Assembly: GCA_024653795.1 (NCBI GenBank)
Contig: JANLHY010000531.1
Span: 1-12,087, forward strand
Direction: 5' to 3'
DNA: 12,087 bases
Origin: Candidatus Brocadiaceae bacterium
Lineage (GTDB): Bacteria; Planctomycetota; Brocadiia; Brocadiales; Brocadiaceae
Part shown: piece by piece, positions 1-5,346 of the stretch
How positions within the stretch are numbered: the first letter of the stretch is position 1
Layout of the letters: every line of letters starts with the position of its first letter
The notes under the pieces: generated by a model
Seen by the model: only the letters and a program-made list of their open reading frames with translations
Told to the model about the DNA's origin: nothing
The model's database searches: none
Program-made: the position numbers and the translations under genes

Positions 1-509
1 GATTCCGTGGGGTCACCGCTATTATGAGGCCCCACTTCATCGAACCCGCTTGGATCTTCCGGTAATGGACCACCCTCACTGTCAAAGGGAGGCTGAAACC
101 ATCCCGAGTAATAGTTACCAGTCGACAAAATATCCCAATGCATGCCCTGACCAGGGTATGGATTAGCATACTTTTTGAACGCAATCCCTACACCTCTTGC
201 ATTGGTTGTTATTTCCCCCACACTTACAAAGCCGCAGCTAGTGTCGTGACAAGGCCCTGATGAGCAGGTGTAGTAGAGCGTCCTTGTGGTACTGGGACTC
301 CCTTTTATGATAAGGAAGAGCGACATAACCTGTCCCGCCTGCTCGAGCTGTAATACGACACCCACCGTAGCTCCTGAGCAATCCAGATTAGCGTCATTTA
401 CCATCGGATGGAATTCCAGCGCCAAGAGTTTCGTTGGCGCCATAAGGGCAATCACAACTGCGAACCCTATAGCCATTAAGAGTAAATAATTCCTTCCTTT
501 TGTAATCAT
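1..509 (-). CDS. Secreted hypothetical protein, 3' end beyond the window edge
   Basis: An open frame of 169 complete codons runs from an ATG at 509-507 to the left edge without a stop. The start is set by an AAAGGAG ribosome binding site at about 516-522, seven bases upstream. The N-terminus is a clear Sec signal: a basic MITKGR start, a hydrophobic stretch of about 20 residues, then a likely cleavage after the LLA near residue 30. The mature part begins EFHPMVNDANLDC and has several cysteines (DCSG, YTCSSGPC, TSCGF), which fits a disulfide-bonded exported domain. The visible C-terminal part is rich in Gly, Pro, Asp and aromatic residues. I do not recognise the family. The gene lies 76 bases downstream of a lipoprotein gene on the same strand, so the two are probably co-transcribed and both act outside the cytoplasm. 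Confidence 0.75.
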   Translation of the reverse strand, partial: MITKGRNYLLLMAIGFAVVIALMAPTKLLALEFHPMVNDANLDCSGATVGVVLQLEQAGQVMSLFLIIKGSPSTTRTLYYTCSSGPCHDTSCGFVSVGEITTNARGVGIAFKKYANPYPGQGMHWDILSTGNYYSGWFQPPFDSEGGPLPEDPSGFDEVGPHNSGDPTE

Positions 510-585
510 TTTTTTCTCCTTTCTATGATAAGTCTCTTTTGTTTTGATCCCTTTCAGGCTTAAGCCACCAAAGGCTTTGCCGAAA

Positions 586-1107
586 TCACCTCCTTTCTCT
601 TACAGGTTTTTCCTTTTCCTCATCTCCTCCAAGTCTTCCAAGCGGCTTTAGCATCTTAGGGACAGATTTCTCTTTATCAATGTCCGATGGTACTGTCTCA
701 TCATCGTATAATGCCTCAAACAATAAGCCGACGATGCCTAAAAGCTCTGCTTGTTCGCCCTGTAACAATTCATCGGGAAGACCGATGGTCTGCTTATTGT
801 CAGCACTAAAGAGACCGTTCAAGGCCGAGGTAAGTTTCTCTTGCTCGTTTTTAGTCATGACCGATTTTTGTCGAGTACCTGATCCATTAGTCGGTGATTC
901 CTGCACAAGGGTCTGCAGTGAGGAAGGTAGAAGACCATACTCGCCATCCTTAAGTTCGATCGTAACCCTCTGATTGTGGTACAAATCTGGAACGTCAGAA
1001 GCCTTGGTGCAAGAAGTGAGAAAAATCATAAGCACAAAAACAGACGCAACAAGCCTTCTCATCGGTGAGATTTTACCCATATCAGTCGGACGACCTTCAA
1101 GAGTCAT
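586..1107 (-). CDS. Small predicted lipoprotein
   Basis: The frame encodes about 173 residues from the ATG at 1107-1105, chosen because GGAGGT (1117-1112) lies four bases upstream. The frame stays open upstream to a GTG at 1164, and ATGs at 1080 and 1062 are alternatives. The N-terminal part carries MRRLVASVFVLMIF followed by the lipobox LTSC, so signal peptidase II would cleave before that cysteine and the protein would be lipid-anchored. The mature domain is polar, with a Leu-rich helical stretch (GLPDELLQGEQAELLGIVGL) and a charged tail rich in Lys, Glu and Arg. I recognise no family. It sits between tkt and another secreted-protein gene on the same strand, and has its own promoter-like sequence at 1188-1216. 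The last codons form AAAGGAGGTGA, a perfect match to the 16S anti-Shine-Dalgarno end. Confidence 0.72.
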   Translation of the reverse strand: MTLEGRPTDMGKISPMRRLVASVFVLMIFLTSCTKASDVPDLYHNQRVTIELKDGEYGLLPSSLQTLVQESPTNGSGTRQKSVMTKNEQEKLTSALNGLFSADNKQTIGLPDELLQGEQAELLGIVGLLFEALYDDETVPSDIDKEKSVPKMLKPLGRLGGDEEKEKPVRERR

Positions 1108-1187
1108 GAGTACCTCCATTTCATCCACCGTTCTGGTTATCTTTACATTGTCCTGGTTATCCACATTTTATCTTTACTGCCGAGAAT

Positions 1188-1216
1188 ATCTTAATACGGC
1201 AGGTAATGTAGGTCAA
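1188..1216 (-). promoter_or_regulatory. Sigma70-like promoter for the lipoprotein gene
   Basis: On the minus strand TTGACC (1216-1211) is followed after exactly 17 bases by TAAGAT (1193-1188). The -35 matches consensus at five of six positions and the -10 at four. Transcription would start near 1181, giving a leader of about 75 bases to the preferred ATG at 1107. That separates the secreted-protein pair from tkt transcription. Confidence 0.55.
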
Positions 1217-1294
1217 GTAAAATGTTAAAATTTCATTCCACTTTGAAAAGTAAAAACCGTATCAATTTAGTAGCTATTTTTAAACCTTGTTTTT

Positions 1295-3307
1295 CTATAG
1301 GCCCCATTTTTTATTAATCTCATGTAAAATATTATTTGCCGTGAAGCCGTAGTACTCGGCCAGTGTCTTTGCTGATGCAGAAGCCCCGAAGCGGTCAATA
1401 CCAATAATAATGCCGTCTAAACCAACAAATTCATACCAATCATTTTTGGCGGCAGTTTCAATAGCCACCCGTTTTTTACATATTGGAGGAAGTATGCTTT
1501 CCTTGTATTCATCAGAATTTAAACGGTACAACTCAAAACTCGGCACGCTGGCTAGCCTAGCTCTGACCCCTTTCTCTTGTAGCTGTAATGTGGCTTCAAG
1601 GGCAATGTGAACTTCAGAACCTGAAGCCATGAGGATGATATCAGGGACACCTTCTGAATCTTTTAATACATAAGCGCCGTATTTCAAATGGTTTTGTGAC
1701 GGATAGATTAAACGGTTAATTACCGGGATATCCTGGCGGGACAGAATCAGTGCCGTTGGACCATCTTTATGGTTCAACGCCGCTATCCAGGCAGCCGCCA
1801 TTTCGGTGGCATCTGAAGGCCTTATCACAAGCAGGTTCGGAATCAATCGCAGTGATGGCAAATGTTCGACCGGCTGGTGGGTGGGTCCGTCCTCTCCTAA
1901 TAGAATACTATCATGGGTAAATATATAAATTACCTGTATCTTCATCATTGCTGCAAGCCTGATAGATGGCCGCATGTAATCTGAAAATGTCAAAAAAGTA
2001 GAACCAAAGGGAATGATACCCCCATAAAGCGCCATACCATTCAAAATGCCGCCCATGGCATGCTCCCTGACGCCGAAATGGATATTCCTGCCATCAAATT
2101 TATTTTTATCAATTGAAGAGGAGTTTTTGATGTAGGTCTTTGTAGACGGGCAAAGGTCGGCAGAACCACCCATAAAACCAGGTATTCGTTGTGCGATTAT
2201 TTGCATCATCTCCCCGGAAGCTGAGCGGGTGGCTATCGAGTCTTTCTTGATAGTTTTCAATAATTCAGATTCCAGATCGACAGGGATCTCTTTTTTAAAG
2301 CAGGTATCCCACAACCGAGACCTATTCGTGTCTTCTCTGATATATTTCTTAAATTGCGCCTGCCAGTTCTCATATTCCTCTTTTAGTTCGGCTACACGGC
2401 TCTGGCAAAGCTGTTTTACATCATCCGGGATATAAAAAGTCTTATCTTTCGGCCAGCCGAGACTCTCTTTCGTTAATTCAAGTTCTTTAGCTCCCAGCGG
2501 TTCTCCGTGAATGGCGGCTGTATCCTGTTTATTTGGACTTCCCTTACCGATATGTGTTCTGGCTATAATCAGTGAAGGTCTCTCCTTTTCTCCCCGTGCT
2601 GCTTCGATAGCTTCAGCAATTTCTGTATGGTTGTGCCCATCGACCTTGAATACACGCCAGTTATAGGCTTCGAATCGTTTTGCCGCATCTTCTGTAAAAG
2701 CAAGAGACGTATTTCCTTCGATCGTGATTTGGTTACAATCGTAAATGTAAATTATATTGGCAAGACCAAGGTGCCCGGCAAACGATGCGGCTTCTGAGGT
2801 TATTCCTTCCATCAGATCGCCATCACTCACTACGCCGTAAATATAATGATCGATAATCTTCGCATCTCCTGTATTGAATCGTTCTGCCATTAGTCGTGCC
2901 GCCAGCGCCATACCGACCCCATTGGCAAATCCCTGACCTAAAGGTCCTGTGGTAGATTCCACTCCAGGGGTATGCCCGTATTCAGGATGACCAGGTGTTT
3001 TACTTCCAAATTGCCGGAATTGTTTTATGTCATCTAAAGACAAATCGTACCCAAAGAGATTTAACAGGGAATACAGAAGCATGGAACCATGTCCTGCTGA
3101 TAGGATGAAACGGTCACGATTTGGCCACCGGGAGTCTTCTGGATTAAATCGCAGAAATTGCATCCAGAGCACGAATGCAACATCGGCAAATCCCATGGGA
3201 AGGCCGGGATGTCCTGACTGCGCTTTCTCTATGGCATCAGCCGAAAGTATTCTTAAGGTATTTACGGCAAGTTCGACTTTGTGTTTGTCTATTTTATTTA
3301 TCAGCAT
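1295..3307 (-). CDS. tkt: Transketolase
   Basis: Thiamine-diphosphate enzyme of the non-oxidative pentose phosphate pathway and Calvin-type cycles; it moves two-carbon ketol units between sugar phosphates in the cytoplasm. The 670 residues match the normal family length. Visible family motifs are SGHPGLPMG (about 31-39), AGHGSMLLY with the catalytic-region His near 73, GPLGQG (121-126) and the ThDP/metal motif SDGDLMEG (161-168) with the paired Asn near 192. The middle domain has FGVREHAMGG, which contains the conserved cofactor-activating Glu, and the GEDGPTHQPVEHL loop. The ATG at 3307 has no convincing ribosome binding site of its own. A 31-codon ORF with a strong site stops only six bases upstream, so tkt may be translated by coupling. 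Identification is secure. Confidence 0.97.
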   Translation of the reverse strand: MLINKIDKHKVELAVNTLRILSADAIEKAQSGHPGLPMGFADVAFVLWMQFLRFNPEDSRWPNRDRFILSAGHGSMLLYSLLNLFGYDLSLDDIKQFRQFGSKTPGHPEYGHTPGVESTTGPLGQGFANGVGMALAARLMAERFNTGDAKIIDHYIYGVVSDGDLMEGITSEAASFAGHLGLANIIYIYDCNQITIEGNTSLAFTEDAAKRFEAYNWRVFKVDGHNHTEIAEAIEAARGEKERPSLIIARTHIGKGSPNKQDTAAIHGEPLGAKELELTKESLGWPKDKTFYIPDDVKQLCQSRVAELKEEYENWQAQFKKYIREDTNRSRLWDTCFKKEIPVDLESELLKTIKKDSIATRSASGEMMQIIAQRIPGFMGGSADLCPSTKTYIKNSSSIDKNKFDGRNIHFGVREHAMGGILNGMALYGGIIPFGSTFLTFSDYMRPSIRLAAMMKIQVIYIFTHDSILLGEDGPTHQPVEHLPSLRLIPNLLVIRPSDATEMAAAWIAALNHKDGPTALILSRQDIPVINRLIYPSQNHLKYGAYVLKDSEGVPDIILMASGSEVHIALEATLQLQEKGVRARLASVPSFELYRLNSDEYKESILPPICKKRVAIETAAKNDWYEFVGLDGIIIGIDRFGASASAKTLAEYYGFTANNILHEINKKWGL

Positions 3308-3313
3308 CTTAAT

Positions 3314-3409
3314 TTAATTCGGACACAGATTTTGCAGCTTAAAAATCATTTCACTTCCATCGACAAATACAATTTCTCCCGAAGTACTTTTTACGTTGAG
3401 TGTAACCAT
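3314..3409 (-). CDS. 31-codon ORF in the tkt leader (possible leader peptide)
   Basis: An ATG at 3409-3407 opens a 31-residue frame (MVTLNVKSTSGEIVFVDG near the start, ending NLCPN) closed by TAA at 3316-3314. GGAGGG at 3423-3418 lies eight bases upstream of this ATG, a much better ribosome binding site than tkt has. Another ATG in a different frame at 3413 is only four bases from the site and gives a 20-codon frame. The stop is six bases before the tkt ATG, a spacing that allows ribosome re-initiation. No run of regulatory codons is visible, so classical amino-acid attenuation is not indicated. It could be a translated leader, a small functional protein, or the trimmed end of a lost gene. 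Confidence 0.5.
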   Translation of the reverse strand: MVTLNVKSTSGEIVFVDGSEMIFKLQNLCPN

Positions 3410-3470
3410 TCATAATTCCCTCCAAAAATTCTTAATACTCTTTATTCAGATGAGTTGAGCTTCTTGGATA

Positions 3471-3499
3471 AAAATAACAGAAATAATAAGCAAAGTCAA
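3471..3499 (-). promoter_or_regulatory. Sigma70-like promoter for leader ORF and tkt
   Basis: On the minus strand TTGACT (3499-3494) and TATTTT (3476-3471) are separated by 17 bases. Transcription would start near 3464, about 55 bases before the leader ORF and about 155 before tkt. The -35 is five of six and the -10 four of six to consensus. Confidence 0.55.
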
Positions 3500-3767
3500 C
3501 AGACAGTCTTTATCTCAGAAATCACCATCGGACATTCATTGGTAATTTTCTTGCTTCTAATATCTGCCTCTAGCCTCTGGCATCTAACAGCATACCCAGC
3601 ACACAATCCGCATTCCGCAATCCAAAATCACAAATCTGAAATGGATAAATATTCATCCTTGTTATTCCAGCCTCTAGCCTCTGCACCCAGACACCTCTGC
3701 GCCTCTGCCTTGCAACTCTCCAGCCACTATTCATTGTTAATTGTTAATTTTTAATTTATCATTTATT
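3500..3767. other. Gene-free low-complexity intergenic DNA
   Basis: No credible gene on either strand. The sequence is pyrimidine-rich on the plus strand and built of recurring words: gcctctagcctctg occurs at 3566-3579 and again at 3670-3683, and the stretch 3730-3767 is a degenerate run of TTAAT and TTGTTAAT units. A plus-strand frame across it translates to compositionally biased sequence with no family features and was not called. Confidence 0.6.
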
Positions 3768-3863
3768 TTAGTATCTCTCCCTATTATCCACCACAAACGA
3801 ATTAAAGCGCAGGGGTTTGTGGCAGTGGGGGCATTTGAACAATAAGCACGGTTCTTTCCTGTC
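3768..3863 (-). pseudogene. Remnant of a STAND-protein zinc-ribbon tail
   Basis: A minus-strand frame of 31 codons, bounded by TAA just upstream (3866-3864) and a TAA stop at 3770-3768, reads ...EPCLLFKCPHCHKPLRFNSF and then VVDNRERY. This is clearly homologous to the extreme C-terminus of the large STAND gene (DPRLLSQCPHCHQPLKFNPF, then VVDNRGR, ending at 4861). The DNA around the stop-proximal part is also nearly identical (3780-3800 against 4870-4890). There is no start codon and no upstream homology, so this is a decayed fragment of a paralogous copy or the product of a segmental duplication. It carries one CxxC pair of the zinc ribbon. Confidence 0.8.
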
Positions 3864-3919
3864 TTATTTGTTAATAGGTTGGCATTAATTTCAATAGTAA
3901 TAGAGATAGAGAATTCAAT

Positions 3920-3947
3920 TTTACTTTTATGTTATCTATGGTATATT
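3920..3947 (+). promoter_or_regulatory. Promoter candidate for the DUF7718/DUF5647 pair
   Basis: TTTACT (3920-3925) and TATATT (3942-3947) are 16 bases apart, giving a start near 3954, about 40 bases before the first ATG. The -10 is five of six to consensus. The surrounding sequence is AT-rich, so the match is only moderately informative. Confidence 0.4.
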
Positions 3948-3994
3948 AAAATCAATAAGTTAATTAATGCCCTACACAAAGTCAGAGACGAGAT

Positions 3995-4312
3995 ATGGGA
4001 AGCAAGGAATTTACAAAAGAGTTGAGTTTAGATAGGGAAGATAGATTAAGGATAAAAATTGAGGTGGAAAAAGGTAAAGTAATAGATGTGGTTGTTCAGT
4101 ATGAATCGAAAATAAAGGACAAATGGTATCCAATCGTAAGATATGATTGCTCGCATGGTTTTTTCCACCGTGATATATTGAATAAAAAAGGAGAGAAGAC
4201 AAAACAGGTAATTCAGATACAGAACTTGAAGGATGCCTTAACATATGCGGAACAGGATATAAAAGACAGATGGGAGTGGTATAAGGAAAGATTTAAAAAG
4301 GGGATAAAATAA
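3995..4312 (+). CDS. DUF7718-like small protein, first gene of a coupled pair
   Basis: A 105-residue soluble protein with a mixed alpha/beta pattern: an N-terminal strand-rich half (LRIKIEVEKGKVIDVVVQYE), a central WYPIVRYDCSHGFFHRD motif, and a C-terminal helix (DALTYAEQDIKDRWEWYKER). The arrangement of VRYD, HGFxHRD and a terminal DIKxxWxxYxxRF helix is what I recall for DUF7718, a family often found beside DUF5647. The central motif also faintly resembles the TumE (DUF6516) toxin family. No function is established; a toxin-like role is inference from size and partner. The ATG at 3995 has only a weak upstream purine stretch. Its TAA stop overlaps the next gene's ATG by one base, so the two are translationally coupled. 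Composition is AT-rich compared with the STAND gene. Confidence 0.75.
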   Translation: MGSKEFTKELSLDREDRLRIKIEVEKGKVIDVVVQYESKIKDKWYPIVRYDCSHGFFHRDILNKKGEKTKQVIQIQNLKDALTYAEQDIKDRWEWYKERFKKGIK

Positions 4313-4527
4313 TGACAAAAAAGGAATATGCAGAAAGAAATATTGGTCTGGCATTTGATTTTATAAGACAGATAATTGACCATCCTGAGATTCTTGATAC
4401 TATCCCAGATAATGCTGAGCTTGATTTTATAGATAAAGACGCTCCTGTTAAAGTAAAACCCCCCGGAAAAGGGAAAAAAGTTGTTTTATATAAAGTCGAA
4501 CGTGTATTTGCACCAGTTAAAGGCTAA
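4312..4527 (+). CDS. DUF5647-like small protein, second gene of a coupled pair
   Basis: A 71-residue protein. The N-terminal part, AERNIGLAFDFIRQIIDHPE followed by ILDTIPDNAEL, fits DUF5647: a helix, then a hydrophobic HPExLxxIPDxAEL motif, then a strand (DFIDKD). The C-terminal third is basic with a PPGKGKK loop. Function is unknown. The start codon overlaps the stop of the preceding gene (TAATG), and AAAAGGGG about eight bases upstream, inside that gene, supplies a good ribosome binding site. Small size, tight coupling and location between duplicated pieces of a defence-like gene suggest an antitoxin-like or accessory role, but nothing in the sequence proves it. No clear terminator follows. 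Confidence 0.75.
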   Translation: MTKKEYAERNIGLAFDFIRQIIDHPEILDTIPDNAELDFIDKDAPVKVKPPGKGKKVVLYKVERVFAPVKG

Positions 4528-4658
4528 ATCTAGTTTTTACGTTTGTGTTTCTGCATTCCACCATTTTACTTCTTAAATCTTACTTTCACCCCCTGACCGC
4601 CGATCCCTGCCAACTGCATTTGGGCATGTATCATATCGCTGCCAGAAAAATATCTACA
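4528..4658. other. Intergenic; possible coding scrap on minus strand
   Basis: No complete gene. On the minus strand 4566-4650 reads RYFSGSDMIHAQMQLAGIGG then QGVKVRFKK and a stop, which looks more protein-like than the surrounding translation. It may be the 3' end of a lost gene cut by the hairpin array next to it. I do not recognise it. Confidence 0.3.
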
Positions 4659-4832
4659 TGGTAGGACAACCGTCCCCGGTTGACATAACAATGTTCCGCA
4701 TGGACAACCACCCTCGGTTGTCATAACAATATTCCTTGGGAAACCATCCCCCATTGACAAATATGTGGACAAACGAAGACGTTTGTATAATGAATTGTCA
4801 TCATGACAAGCGGGGACGCTTGTCCTACCATA
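4659..4832. repeat. Hairpin array bounded by inverted repeats (MITE-like)
   Basis: About 174 bases made of five diverged units, starting at 4664, 4702, 4740, 4767 and 4805 (lengths 38, 38, 27, 38 and 26). Most begin ggacaa and form a small stem such as GGACAACC/GGTTG, followed by cataacaat-type spacer. The outer ends are inverted copies: ATGGTAGGACAA at 4659-4670 continues as cCGTCCCCGgTTG, and the reverse complement of 4807-4832 gives the same sequence with two compensating changes. The units are self-complementary and the intervening sequence is also repeated, so this is not a CRISPR array. It resembles a non-autonomous palindromic element that has expanded in place. It lies just downstream of the STAND gene stop, and its last hairpin (GACAAGC/GCTTGTC) could help end that transcript. 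Confidence 0.65.
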
Positions 4833-4860
4833 ATCTGCAATCCAAAATCCAAAATTATCC

Positions 4861-5346
4861 CTACCTTCCCCTATTATCCACCACAAACGGATTGAATTTT
4901 AATGGCTGGTGGCAGTGGGGGCATTGGGAGAGCAAGCGCGGGTCGTTCCAGGCATCCTTCGGGAGTTTGAGGCAGGGGGAATCCTTTGGTGAAAGGCGGG
5001 CATCCCTTGTTATCCCTGCAATAGTTTCAAGTATTTTCTTTTCTGCCACAAATCGCTTCCCGCACCAGTCACAAAGGGTGGTGATGTTATCATCCCATTT
5101 TCCAGGTTTCCCTTCTTCTCCACAAAGCCAGAGACGTACCGGGGTAATAATAGGCTTTTCGATCCTTAATTGCGGTATATCAAGGAGGTTCGTTTTACCA
5201 GACGAAAGACCTATGGGCGAAAGAAATATGATAAACTGCGGGTATTTTATAACATTTGTACCAATGGGTGCAGATAATACTATCGTTACTAAGCACTTCC
5301 CTGACTCCACGTCCCATACCTGAAGCGTCTTGTCCCAACTCCCCAT
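4861..5346 (-). pseudogene. C-terminal part of the STAND gene, displaced by a frameshift
   Basis: This frame takes up where the main STAND frame leaves the WD40 pattern. It begins GSWDKTLQVWDVESGKCLVT, the second half of the seventh WD40 blade, continues through a linker, and ends in a zinc-ribbon-like tail with CDWC (about 92-95) and CPHC (about 142-145) pairs before TAG at 4863-4861. The main frame across the same DNA is WD40-like only up to DGRRAVS and then reads unrelated sequence to a stop at 5195. An ATG lies at the junction but without a ribosome binding site, so independent translation seems unlikely. The same tail is repeated at 3768-3863, which supports its reality as a domain. It is either a true lesion, a sequencing error in a G run, or a frameshifted extension. 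Confidence 0.75.

Noticed and set aside
3455..3754. Plus-strand frame of 99 codons
   Set aside because: It runs through low-complexity word repeats, lacks a ribosome binding site and has no domain-like pattern.
4664..4830. CRISPR array
   Set aside because: Units of 38 bases recur, but they are palindromic, diverged, and the supposed spacers are repeated too. No cas genes are near.
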